Below, piece by piece: positions 8,285 through 16,374 of a stretch of 38,441 nucleotides of DNA. A program made the position numbers and the translations under genes. Source of the DNA: an uncultured Prevotellaceae bacterium (lineage in GTDB: Bacteria > Bacteroidota > Bacteroidia > Bacteroidales > Bacteroidaceae); assembly GCA_946534585.1 (NCBI GenBank), contig CAMNCV010000076.1, positions 1 through 38,441 of the forward strand. The letters are read 5' to 3'. Below the pieces are notes generated by a model. The model searched no databases. It was not told the DNA's origin and was given only the letters and a program-made list of their open reading frames with translations. Every line of letters starts with the position of its first letter. Within the stretch, counting starts at the first letter, position 1.

Positions 8285-9177
8285 TTTATAAAATCCTCAT
8301 AAGTTGGTGGGTTATCAATAATGCCATATTTCTTTACTTCCTCTTCAAGTATGACGTAAGCCTCACGCGTAACCTGCAAGTTGGTGTAGTCTATCCATTC
8401 TAATGACTGCTTCAGCACGCCGTCGGGCTGTGCGAGTATCTTCCTCGCTGTCTGCAGAGCGTGTGACTTGTCTTCTAACCGCTTGCCTGCCGCCTTGTAT
8501 TCAGCAATGAAGCGATCCATCTGCTGTTGTTTCTTTTTGTAAGAACGATTGTTGATTACCAACCCACAGCAGATGCTGTGGGACCATAGTTCCTCACTGC
8601 GATAGAGCACCCTACCCTTGCCGCTCACTATTGCAACCGCGCCGAATGGCTCTGCCACGCAATAGCCACTTATCTGACCGCCTGACAGCGCCGATGGCAT
8701 CTCTGGCGGTGACATCTCCACTATATTCACATCAGTGACGCTGAGACCTTCCTTCTCAAGGGCTTTCTGCAGAAGGATGTAGTGTGACGAAGTCCTGTGA
8801 GGTATGGCAAACGTCTTTCCTTTCAGTGAGGCTATGTTTTGCGCCTCGCTGTTTACTATTATGACATTGCCGTCAGTATGTCCCAATGCCACCGTGGTCA
8901 GGCCTATGCCCTGCGACTTAGCCTTCATAGCAAGCTCTATCAGTACCGATGCTCCGTCAACACGCCCTGTGTTGAGTGCATCGAGCAATTCTGGCCATGA
9001 GCCATACTTCACCAGTTCCACCTTCACATCTTCAGCGTCGCTCATCTCTGCCAAAGGAAGAGCATGAGTTATGGGCAAATAGGCAATGCGTATTGTGTTG
9101 TCATCTCCTCGGCTGCATGACGTAATAATGATCAGCAGCAGTATGTATAGTCCTCTTATGTTTAGTTTATTACGCAT
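8281..9177 (-). CDS. NitT/TauT-type ABC importer, substrate-binding lipoprotein
   Basis: This 298-aa protein has a lipoprotein signal with lipobox ITSC (C21). After it comes an NMT1/THI5-SsuA-like fold: IRIAYLPITHALPL at the mature N-terminus, a conserved ASLKGKTFAIPHRTSSHY region, and VAEPFGAVAI in the second lobe. Such proteins bind small anions or cofactors in the periplasm; those for nitrate, sulfonates and pyrimidine precursors share this fold, so the ligand is open. It starts 4 bases after the methyltransferase gene and overlaps the permease. Its place in a CODH operon suggests a ligand linked to that enzyme or its metal centre, but this is inference. Confidence 0.85.
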   Translation of the reverse strand: MRNKLNIRGLYILLLIIITSCSRGDDNTIRIAYLPITHALPLAEMSDAEDVKVELVKYGSWPELLDALNTGRVDGASVLIELAMKAKSQGIGLTTVALGHTDGNVIIVNSEAQNIASLKGKTFAIPHRTSSHYILLQKALEKEGLSVTDVNIVEMSPPEMPSALSGGQISGYCVAEPFGAVAIVSGKGRVLYRSEELWSHSICCGLVINNRSYKKKQQQMDRFIAEYKAAGKRLEDKSHALQTARKILAQPDGVLKQSLEWIDYTNLQVTREAYVILEEEVKKYGIIDNPPTYEDFIK

Positions 9178-9181
9178 AATG

Positions 9182-9757
9182 CTATATTGTTTTTTGAACT
9201 TTCAGTGCATAGTAGTCATTTTCATCTTCTGCCTGCAGCACTTTGAATCCATGATGCTCTACCTCTTGTGCCAGTTCCTTTACAAGTGGCAGACTGACAG
9301 ACAGACGATTGTTTATTGAAGAGTGACGCTGGTTTATAACGGAGCGTCCTATGCTATGACAAATCAATAATATTCCATTTGGTGCAAGCAACTCGTATGC
9401 TTTCTTGACTGCAAACACTGGCTGCAAGAAATGTGGAAAGACGTTGTGCATTATGATTTTGTCATAGCACATAGCAGATGTTTTCATGGTTAGAAAGTCA
9501 TCCACCACGTAATTCACATTCGGATGTTTCCTGCGTGCTTCGTCAATCATTCCTTGTGAAAAGTCAATAGCCATAAGCCGAATATCATCAGGCAGGAAAT
9601 CTTCCAGTACACCTGTGCCACACCCTACATCGAGTACCCTGTCAAAAGGTTGTAAATCGAGAAGAGAAATAAGATATTCTATTCTATCGGCATGTATAAC
9701 AATCTCACTATCCCAACTGGCAGCTTTGCTGTTGAAAAAATCTTTAATCTCACACAT
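9182..9757 (-). CDS. Class I SAM-dependent methyltransferase
   Basis: This 191-aa protein has the SAM motif VLDVGCGTGVLED (41-53), an acidic end of strand beta2 (LMAIDFSQGM) and IIMHNVFPHF, typical of small Methyltransf_11/25-type enzymes. The start at 9757 is preferred over 9793: it gives MCEIKDFFNSKAASWD, a usual N-terminus, and makes an 8-base overlap (ATGTGTGA) with the end of the S-component gene. The substrate is unknown. It sits between the membrane protein and the importer in the CODH operon, so a small molecule handled by the same system is a reasonable guess. Confidence 0.8.
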   Translation of the reverse strand: MCEIKDFFNSKAASWDSEIVIHADRIEYLISLLDLQPFDRVLDVGCGTGVLEDFLPDDIRLMAIDFSQGMIDEARRKHPNVNYVVDDFLTMKTSAMCYDKIIMHNVFPHFLQPVFAVKKAYELLAPNGILLICHSIGRSVINQRHSSINNRLSVSLPLVKELAQEVEHHGFKVLQAEDENDYYALKVQKTI

Positions 9758-10253
9758 TGTTATCACGCAAGAAAGCAAGTAGTCTGTAACCAAATACTAT
9801 CTGTATTATGATGCCTATCCAGCCAAGCCTGAAGTCTTGTGTTGCAGCCTGCAGACCACTGACGGAATACTCGTAAAGCCCACCCAGCAACTGATAGCTC
9901 AACACCGCCAGCAGCACTCCTAAAAACATTCTGCTATCGAGTCTTTTTGCAAAGAAACTTGCCGTCACGGCCAACAATGCCGACTTTAGAAGTATGGCCG
10001 GCAATGCGCCAACGGGGGGCATACCAAATAATAAATGATTAACGAGTGGAGAAAATATAGCTGTAAACAGTCCCACGATGAGTCCATAGCGATATGCTCC
10101 TATGAGTGTAAAGAAGTAAATTGGCAGGAATATCAGTCCACCTTGCGGTATGAGATGACAGATCTGTGGCAGGAGTATATTACCTAAGATAAATAGTGAT
10201 GAAAAAAGATAAGTTTTTGTATCTTTTAATGTAAGTGAATATGTTGTTATCAT
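9750..10253 (-). CDS. ECF S-component-like membrane protein
   Basis: This 167-aa protein is nearly all hydrophobic with about five or six membrane segments. The small size, the early IPQGGLIFLPIYFFTLIG segment and the GLFTAIFSPLVNHLLFG region resemble substrate-binding S components of energy-coupling-factor vitamin and metal importers. It starts 2 bases after the CODH stop. No EcfA, EcfA' or EcfT gene is in the window, so it would need a shared ECF module elsewhere or work without one. I cannot assign a ligand. It could also be a different small membrane family. Confidence 0.6.
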   Translation of the reverse strand: MITTYSLTLKDTKTYLFSSLFILGNILLPQICHLIPQGGLIFLPIYFFTLIGAYRYGLIVGLFTAIFSPLVNHLLFGMPPVGALPAILLKSALLAVTASFFAKRLDSRMFLGVLLAVLSYQLLGGLYEYSVSGLQAATQDFRLGWIGIIIQIVFGYRLLAFLRDNNV

Positions 10254-10255
10254 AA

Positions 10256-12346
10256 TTATAAAAATTTTAATTGTTTACGTTTTTCTTCAAGATTTATGAC
10301 CAGTTGCTCTACCAAAGCTTTTGTATCTACGTTTACTATCATTTCACTACCCAATATTGGTTTTGTACCGTGAGCCATGAACTCATGTACCTTTGGTGCT
10401 CCTTGTGTTGGAGCATACACACTATGGTAGGAATTCATGCCAAGCAGGCGGAATGCTAAAGCAGCACAGATGCCCTTTTCGTTACTCCATTCTGGTGATA
10501 GAAAGGCATAGGGAAGGTCTTTGATAGCTATGCCTAAAGCACCACTTATCCCATTGAAGAAACCACTGGCGCGTGCATTGTCCAGACATTCGCCCAGATG
10601 CCATACGGGAGGTATATTACCATGTTCCTCACAGAATTGCCTAAGTTTGTCACCACATACGCTCAGAGCCTTGCTGGAGCAGTAGCCCATTTTGAGCAAA
10701 GCGAACGAAGCGCAACCGTTGGTAAGAATCAGTATGTTGTTTTTCAGTAACACTTCGGCAGCCTCTATGATGTGTTTCTCATAGATGAGTCTGGGGTTGT
10801 TACAACCTACAAGATTTACTATACCCTTGATTTTTCCATCGCGTAAAGCATCAGCAATGTCGCGTAATCCACGTTCAAAGTGTTGGTTAGCCCACTCCAC
10901 GGAGAATCCCATTTCAGCTTCAACCTCATATTGCGGTATCTTCACTGGCACATCACGACGGTCTTTGAAGGCTTCTATAGCTCTGAGAACTATCTTCTTT
11001 GCAATATTCTTTATATCCCCTATATTGGAGTGTTCATGATCAAAACCATAGTGTTCTGCTCCAGGCAAACGAGCAGAGTCGCTGGTTGTAACAACCACAG
11101 TACGGAAACAGCGTGCCACATCCATTATCGTAGGGAATACATCTTGTACATCAGCTACCCACAGGTCGAGAGCACCAGTGCCTAACACCAGTTCCGACCC
11201 CACGGCATTGCTTAGCGGTATAACACCTCCGTAGCGATACATTGCACTCAGTCCAGAGCAACAGATACCGTAGAACTGTATGCCTTCGGCTCCCACCTCA
11301 CGTGCTTTCTGCTGGAGTTCTTCACTTTGACCTATTCTTACGATCTCGCGTACGAGTAGTGGCGAGTGGCCATGTACTGCAATATTTACCCACCCCTTCT
11401 TTAGCGCACCAAGATTTACTTTTGATGTGGAGCGGTGGGGTAAACCATAAAGACAATCCATAGCTATACCGCTGCCAGCACACGATGTCCAGGCAAAACT
11501 CACACCTGTGCGCAAGAACTGCTGCATCACGTTTCGCCAATCACCGTCAGTACCTGTAGTGGTGCGATGCAGGCTCTCAAACACCTCATGATACGGTGAC
11601 ACTGGGATGATGCCTGCTTTTTCCCATGTAGCTATACGCTCCTTTGGCGCATGTGTGTATATAGTCTTGTGCTTATCTGGCACGGTACGACTGAGGTCTT
11701 CAAGCAGTATGTCGGCTATCTCACCAGCCAATTGTTTTATAGTTTTACCTTCGATTTCAAGTCCAAATGTCTTAGCTTCAGCGAGTATTTTCTTCTCGCC
11801 TTCAATCTCTATTGGAGCCTTACCCTCGGCAGCATATTTCAGAGCAAGCATACTGGCGCGTCCGCGCGCTCCGTGACTTGCTGTGCCTGATGCAAGATGA
11901 CGCAACAGATTGCGTGCCGCTATGAGGTCGGCATCAGCTCCGCACACACCGCGTGGAGATTTTTTCGTAATGCGACACGGTCCCATGAAGCAGTTCTTAC
12001 AACAAGTGCCAGCAATTCCAAAATTACATTGCGGCTGCTGACTGTCGAAACGATCAAAAACGGTCTCTATCCCCATGTCTTGCATATGAAGCAACATCTC
12101 GCGAACTGCGGGATCAGGCGTCTGCTCTATCTGCTGTTGTTTATTGGGAAAAGTCTTGCGGTAAGCATTCACAGCCTGCATGTAGTCCTTTGTGTCGCCA
12201 TGCACGTGCGGATGTTCAGGATCATGATGATGAGCATGGTGCGCTTCATGCGCAAGAATCTCTTCATCGCTCTTTTTACCCGAGAAAGCCTCGGCAAATT
12301 GTTCCTCCATCGTATGATGGTGGTGTTCGTGATGATGTTCTGTCAT
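10256..12346 (-). CDS. cooS: Divergent Ni-Fe carbon monoxide dehydrogenase with His-rich N-terminus
   Basis: This 696-aa CooS-like protein would interconvert CO and CO2 at a Ni-Fe-S C-cluster. Iron-sulfur cysteines of the D- and B-clusters are present: C107 (CX7C spacing), C115, C116, C119, C124, C135. By alignment from memory with C. hydrogenoformans CODH-II, the C-cluster ligands H327, C363, C515, C545 and C587 and the active-site lysine K624 are kept, but the position of Cys333 is D402 (DVQD instead of DYQC). The relay histidines 96 and 99 correspond to R161 and A164; the first (H158) remains. Residues 1-50 hold 16 His, probably binding nickel. Hybrid-cluster protein is a less likely relative. 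It is the first gene of a six-gene operon with its own promoter. Confidence 0.88.
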   Translation of the reverse strand: MTEHHHEHHHHTMEEQFAEAFSGKKSDEEILAHEAHHAHHHDPEHPHVHGDTKDYMQAVNAYRKTFPNKQQQIEQTPDPAVREMLLHMQDMGIETVFDRFDSQQPQCNFGIAGTCCKNCFMGPCRITKKSPRGVCGADADLIAARNLLRHLASGTASHGARGRASMLALKYAAEGKAPIEIEGEKKILAEAKTFGLEIEGKTIKQLAGEIADILLEDLSRTVPDKHKTIYTHAPKERIATWEKAGIIPVSPYHEVFESLHRTTTGTDGDWRNVMQQFLRTGVSFAWTSCAGSGIAMDCLYGLPHRSTSKVNLGALKKGWVNIAVHGHSPLLVREIVRIGQSEELQQKAREVGAEGIQFYGICCSGLSAMYRYGGVIPLSNAVGSELVLGTGALDLWVADVQDVFPTIMDVARCFRTVVVTTSDSARLPGAEHYGFDHEHSNIGDIKNIAKKIVLRAIEAFKDRRDVPVKIPQYEVEAEMGFSVEWANQHFERGLRDIADALRDGKIKGIVNLVGCNNPRLIYEKHIIEAAEVLLKNNILILTNGCASFALLKMGYCSSKALSVCGDKLRQFCEEHGNIPPVWHLGECLDNARASGFFNGISGALGIAIKDLPYAFLSPEWSNEKGICAALAFRLLGMNSYHSVYAPTQGAPKVHEFMAHGTKPILGSEMIVNVDTKALVEQLVINLEEKRKQLKFL

Positions 12347-12383
12347 AATGTTTTTAGTTTAATTCCTATATGATTTTCAAATG

Positions 12384-12416
12384 CAAAATTACTACTTTTC
12401 GGAAAAACACACCAAA
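12384..12416 (-). promoter_or_regulatory. Promoter of the CODH operon
   Basis: On the minus strand, TTTG (12416-12413), a 21-base spacer and TAATTTTG (12391-12384) match the Bacteroidota consensus, about 38 bases before the cooS ATG. No clear operator is seen. The bases 12417-12623 are AT-rich and hold nothing I can identify. Confidence 0.75.
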
Positions 12417-12623
12417 GACTTTGTAAATAAAAGAAAATATAACTACACCACCAAGAATAAGAAGAAAGAAAATATTAAAATAGCTTTCATATACGACTAC
12501 CTTCAGAAAATCATATACACTCAAATCTATATATTATCACACTTTGCTTAAGGTATAGATATCATGATAAAAGAAAAAAATAAACGAATGTCTAAAAACT
12601 AATCTATAGAAATCATCATATAC

Positions 12624-12656
12624 AAAAAAAATTGATTGTCTCACGACAATCAATCT
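12624..12656 (-). terminator. Strong terminator with GTGA loop
   Basis: On the minus strand a perfect 10-bp stem (ATTGATTGTC / GACAATCAAT) closes a GTGA tetraloop and is followed by eight T residues. It lies about 105 bases after the stop at 12760 and ends the five-gene operon that starts at 17034. The core GTCGTGAGAC is identical to the hairpin at 662-671. Confidence 0.85.
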
Positions 12657-12759
12657 TTATTAACCTTAATAATCTAATACCATGAAAAACACGATACAAA
12701 GTTATATGTTTCATTTCACTTTTGCAAGTATTTTACAACAAAATCACAGTTTTTTCACA

Positions 12760-13374
12760 TTATTTATAACTTTCACCGTCCCATTTTAGTTTTCTTTGCA
12801 TTAAAAGAGGCAAAAATTTCTCTTTATCTGCTTTATCAAGCATCTGAACATGTTGCTTTATCATTATTTCACTTGGTGATTTATAAAAGTGGGCTTCTAT
12901 TATCGGATATTCTACCAATGACAGAAGCCTGTCATATTCCTTGGAATCCATAGTGTCAGGTTTGCTGACAAGATTTATATCACCAAATGTTTGTTCTCCG
13001 ATTTTCTCCCATTCCTTGTTTACATAAATTACATTTGTTTCCTGCTCTGGGGTCGGAATCGTTCGAAGAACACAGAAAACGCTATCGTTTTCCATTGGCA
13101 ATCGTCCAATCTCATAACACACATTACTCATCTGCAACTTAAGCATATCATCAGACAAAGTTTCAAGCACTATATCCGTTTTAAAAACAGACTGCAAACT
13201 CGCAGGAGTAGCAGGGTCAATACGTTTCATATTCACAAGATCTACTAATTGTTCTGTTGCTGCATAGGGCAACAGAGAGTCAGGCATAGACACCAGCATA
13301 TCACCTACATTCTTTGCCTTAGCAGACACCATACTTACCACAGACAATAATGCTATCAAAATTATTCTTGTCAT
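12760..13374 (-). CDS. DUF3256-type exported protein
   Basis: This 204-aa protein begins with a signal peptide (MTRIILIALLSVVSMVSAKA) and has GDMLVSMPDSLLPYA soon after, the N-terminal block I associate with the Bacteroidota DUF3256 family. Function is unknown; there are no catalytic motifs or membrane segments after the signal, so it is probably periplasmic. It follows the TPR gene by 9 bases and is the last gene of the operon, before the terminator at 12624-12656. Confidence 0.7.
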   Translation of the reverse strand: MTRIILIALLSVVSMVSAKAKNVGDMLVSMPDSLLPYAATEQLVDLVNMKRIDPATPASLQSVFKTDIVLETLSDDMLKLQMSNVCYEIGRLPMENDSVFCVLRTIPTPEQETNVIYVNKEWEKIGEQTFGDINLVSKPDTMDSKEYDRLLSLVEYPIIEAHFYKSPSEIMIKQHVQMLDKADKEKFLPLLMQRKLKWDGESYK

Positions 13375-13383
13375 ATTATTTTG

Positions 13384-15366
13384 CTACTTTAAGTTATTCT
13401 TCATTATACTATAAGCACTATACAAACCATATTCTCCCGCTTTTCCCAAATCCATACGTGCTTTCTCTGTCATGCCTTCATGCAAATATGCCAACCCTCG
13501 ATTGTAGTAAGCATAAGGCAACCTCTCATCAATACGTATTGCTTCTGACAAGCACTCTACTGATTTTGCATATTCTCCCTTACGAGCATAATATGTTCCC
13601 TCATTATAATATACGAGTGCATTAGCAGAAGAAAGGTTTCGCAGATGTTCATATTCTCGACTTATGCCTGACGAAAGCAACACTATTTCCTTTGGTGATT
13701 TGCTATTCTGTTCATATTCTGCCATCATCGACAGACAAACAGCTTTCTGCCATAATGCCACTATATTATTACCATCCGTCAGCAACACCTCATCTATATC
13801 TCGCATGGCATCCTGCATATTCTGTGCAGAGGAATAAGCTATACTACGCAATAATAGTAAATCACGCTTTTCAGCGTCATCTTTAGCATACGGAATCAAA
13901 GTAGTCAAAGAGTCTATCAAATGAAAGGTTTCGGTACCGGTGCCTTCTCCCTGACCGCCAAGACGCAGTCCGTTTAACGTAGCAGTTCCTATTCTCTCCT
14001 TGATACGATTAAGGTATTTATCTATATTTATATCAAATGGCGTGTACCTGCCAAATTCAATCTGTTTTGTCTCTATTGTCAAAGCAATATAAGGCTGATA
14101 CTGTATGTCAGTCTGTCGATTCTGAACCTTACCTCTGTAAACACTTTTGTATTCATGCTCGGTGATAGGAGAATCATCAACCACTAATTGATTATACTTT
14201 TCAGGATCTATATCATTGAGTTTTCGCATCTCTGACAGTTTCTTCCTGCTCCACCTTTTTTGGTATCCAAGATGCTTATTCATTTGTGCACTGAATATCT
14301 TAAATTCATCCTTTTCGGCCTTTGCAATCATTCCCAATTTACGATAACATGCCGCACGATACTGCAATCCCGTCCAGAAATCCGGGAATTTGTCAATAAC
14401 TAACGTATAATCACGAATAGCTCCACGCAAATCGCCTGTACGATCTAACAAAGTAGCACGATTGAACAATGCCATTATATTATAAGGTTCGAGCGACAAC
14501 ACAAAATCAAAATCCTCAATGGCACGATTGTCATCACCAACCTGTACCCGAAGCAAACCTCTGTTATAATGAGCAAGAAAATTATTGGGAGCAATGTCAA
14601 TAGCCATATCATAATCAGACATTGCACCTCTATAATTATTAAGTTTAAGTCTTGATATTGCTCTGTTTATATAACACCCTACATCCTTCGGCTTATATTG
14701 CAGAGCATTACTGAAAGCCTCATCAGCATCCTTCCACTTTTCCTGAGCAAAAAGCAGATAAGCCTCCATACGCCATGCATCACCGTTATGCTTGTCTATA
14801 GTCAAAGCCTCGCTTACGCTCTCAACAGCTTTCAACGTATCTTTCTTATGTAGATACGCTTCTGCTTTTATCAGGAAAGGAGGTGCATAATTACTCCAAC
14901 GCGAAGTAATAGTGTCTAACAACTGAAGTAATTTGTCATATTCCTTTTGCTCAAGCAAGCAAATGGATTTATTATACCAAAAATTCTTATTAGCAGGCTC
15001 TATCGTTATGGCCTTAGAATAATCATCTATTGCCTTTTCATACTTCTGCTGTCGTATGAAAGCCAAACCACGCAAGTCATACAAAGAGACAATATAAGGA
15101 TTAAGCTCTATGGCTTTCGAGGCATCGCTCACCACCCCCTGCCAATCTTCAAGATAGAATTTAGATATAGCACGTAATTGCCATGGCTCCCAAAGATATG
15201 GTTTTTGATTGATTGCTTGATTGAAATACTGTATTGAAAGGACATAGTCTTCATAATGCAACGCTATACGTCCACTGAGCAAAAGCTTGTCAACGTTGTA
15301 TTGCGCATTGCACCCCAAAGTGCAAAAGCACAACAGCATAATGGAACAGAGCAATCTTCTAACCAC
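13384..15366 (-). CDS. Exported TPR-repeat protein
   Basis: This 660-aa protein starts with a signal peptide ending near CTLGCNA. A run of tetratricopeptide repeats covers about residues 25-360; typical units end in A.....LNP or A.....EP (SKAIELNPY, SKAITIEPAN, DFVLSLEPYN). A central non-repeat stretch (about 365-485) is followed by a second TPR block at the C-terminus (about 490-655). Such proteins hold partners together in the periplasm or at the outer membrane. No enzyme domain is visible. It lies 5 bases after def and 9 before the DUF3256 gene. A lipoprotein form is possible, as Cys residues lie near the cleavage site. Confidence 0.8.
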   Translation of the reverse strand: MVRRLLCSIMLLCFCTLGCNAQYNVDKLLLSGRIALHYEDYVLSIQYFNQAINQKPYLWEPWQLRAISKFYLEDWQGVVSDASKAIELNPYIVSLYDLRGLAFIRQQKYEKAIDDYSKAITIEPANKNFWYNKSICLLEQKEYDKLLQLLDTITSRWSNYAPPFLIKAEAYLHKKDTLKAVESVSEALTIDKHNGDAWRMEAYLLFAQEKWKDADEAFSNALQYKPKDVGCYINRAISRLKLNNYRGAMSDYDMAIDIAPNNFLAHYNRGLLRVQVGDDNRAIEDFDFVLSLEPYNIMALFNRATLLDRTGDLRGAIRDYTLVIDKFPDFWTGLQYRAACYRKLGMIAKAEKDEFKIFSAQMNKHLGYQKRWSRKKLSEMRKLNDIDPEKYNQLVVDDSPITEHEYKSVYRGKVQNRQTDIQYQPYIALTIETKQIEFGRYTPFDINIDKYLNRIKERIGTATLNGLRLGGQGEGTGTETFHLIDSLTTLIPYAKDDAEKRDLLLLRSIAYSSAQNMQDAMRDIDEVLLTDGNNIVALWQKAVCLSMMAEYEQNSKSPKEIVLLSSGISREYEHLRNLSSANALVYYNEGTYYARKGEYAKSVECLSEAIRIDERLPYAYYNRGLAYLHEGMTEKARMDLGKAGEYGLYSAYSIMKNNLK

Positions 15367-15371
15367 CTTTA

Positions 15372-15935
15372 CTATTTTATCTTTGGAGCCTTCACTTTAT
15401 ATCCGCAGCGAAAACGTCCTTGTAACAGCGAACGAAGTTTTGACTTTATCAGTTGCTTACGCAATGGAGAAAGGTGATCTATAAACATTTTTCCTTCCAA
15501 ATGATCAAATTCATGCTGCATGACACGCGCAAGATAGCCATCTACCCACTCGTCATGCTCATTAAAATCCTCATCCATATATGTCACACGGATACGGGTA
15601 GGACGTGTCACTTTTTCATGAATAGCAGGCAGAGACAAGCATCCCTCTTCAGAAGAAGATGTCTCCGTATCGTCCTTTTCTACAATATGGGCATTGATGA
15701 ATACTTTTTTATATCCCTCATACTCTGGCAGGTCTTCTTTCAGCAAGTCAAGGTCTATAACAACAAGACGTATATCAAGTCCTACCTGTGGAGCTGCCAA
15801 GCCGATACCTTCGCTTGAAGCCAGTGTGTCCCACATATTGCTAATAAGTTGCTGCAGTTCTGGATAATCCTTATCAATGTCTTGCGCCACCTTACGCAAG
15901 ACTGGTTGTCCGTATGTATATATAGGTAATATCAT
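15372..15935 (-). CDS. def: Peptide deformylase
   Basis: This 187-aa metalloenzyme removes the formyl group from the starting methionine of new proteins. All three motifs are present: [10 protein letters not shown] (43-52), EEGCLSLP (96-103, metal ligand C99) and [13 protein letters not shown] (139-151, metal ligands H141 and H145, catalytic E142). Length is normal for the Bacteroidota form. It follows ruvX by 20 bases in the five-gene leftward operon, a gene order that I recall as common in this phylum. Confidence 0.96.
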   Translation of the reverse strand: MILPIYTYGQPVLRKVAQDIDKDYPELQQLISNMWDTLASSEGIGLAAPQVGLDIRLVVIDLDLLKEDLPEYEGYKKVFINAHIVEKDDTETSSSEEGCLSLPAIHEKVTRPTRIRVTYMDEDFNEHDEWVDGYLARVMQHEFDHLEGKMFIDHLSPLRKQLIKSKLRSLLQGRFRCGYKVKAPKIK

Positions 15936-15955
15936 AACTTTAATAATTCATTCAT

Positions 15956-16369
15956 TCACCGTTTCCGGTTCAAATACTCTTGTAATATTATCGTTGCAGA
16001 AATCTTGTCAACAAGAGCTTTGTTTTGCCTTGCCTTCTTATGCAAGCCACTATCAATCATTGTTTGATGAGCCAAAACAGAAGTAAATCGCTCGTCAACG
16101 CCTTCTATAGGTATTTCTGGATGTTTTTTTCTCCACACATTTTCAAACTGCCGAACACGTTGCAGGTTCTCTGATGGTCTGCCATCAGTCTGAAATGGCT
16201 CACCTATTATTATCTGCTCTACTGGTTCCTTACTGATATAAGCTTCGAGATAAGGAAGCAGCTCCGATGTATTTACGGTATCAAGCGCACCAGGAACAAT
16301 CTGCAACATATCTGTCACAGCCAACCCGGTACGCTTTTTACCATAATCTATAGCTAATATTCTTGCCAC
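15956..16369 (-). CDS. ruvX: RuvX/YqgF pre-16S rRNA nuclease, putative Holliday junction resolvase
   Basis: The RNase H-like fold starts with ILAIDYGKKRTGLAV, with the catalytic Asp in AIDYG; GEPFQTDG, VDERFTS and DKISATIILQEYL supply the later acidic residues. E. coli YqgF matures the 5' end of 16S rRNA. I choose the GTG at 16369: it gives the usual N-terminus (M-ARILAIDYG) and begins 5 bases after the stop of the SPOR gene. An ATG at 16393 would add eight residues and overlap that gene by 19 bases. The product is 137 aa, normal for the family. Confidence 0.9.
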   Translation of the reverse strand: MARILAIDYGKKRTGLAVTDMLQIVPGALDTVNTSELLPYLEAYISKEPVEQIIIGEPFQTDGRPSENLQRVRQFENVWRKKHPEIPIEGVDERFTSVLAHQTMIDSGLHKKARQNKALVDKISATIILQEYLNRKR

Positions 16370-16374
16370 GATTG

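Noticed and set aside
6760..9177. Firm call as sulfonate importer SsuABC
   Set aside because: The family covers several ligands and no sulfonate monooxygenase or taurine gene is near; the CODH context argues for leaving the ligand open.
10256..12346. Hybrid-cluster protein (Hcp) instead of CODH
   Set aside because: The D/B-cluster CX7CC spacing, HGHSP, GICCSG, GCNNPR, HLGECLDNAR and the NEK lysine follow CooS rather than Hcp.
12682..12789. 35-codon rightward frame starting MKNTIQSYMF
   Set aside because: It starts after a leader-like phrase but ends inside the antisense of the DUF3256 gene and has no recognisable features; kept only as a possible trace of a lost gene.
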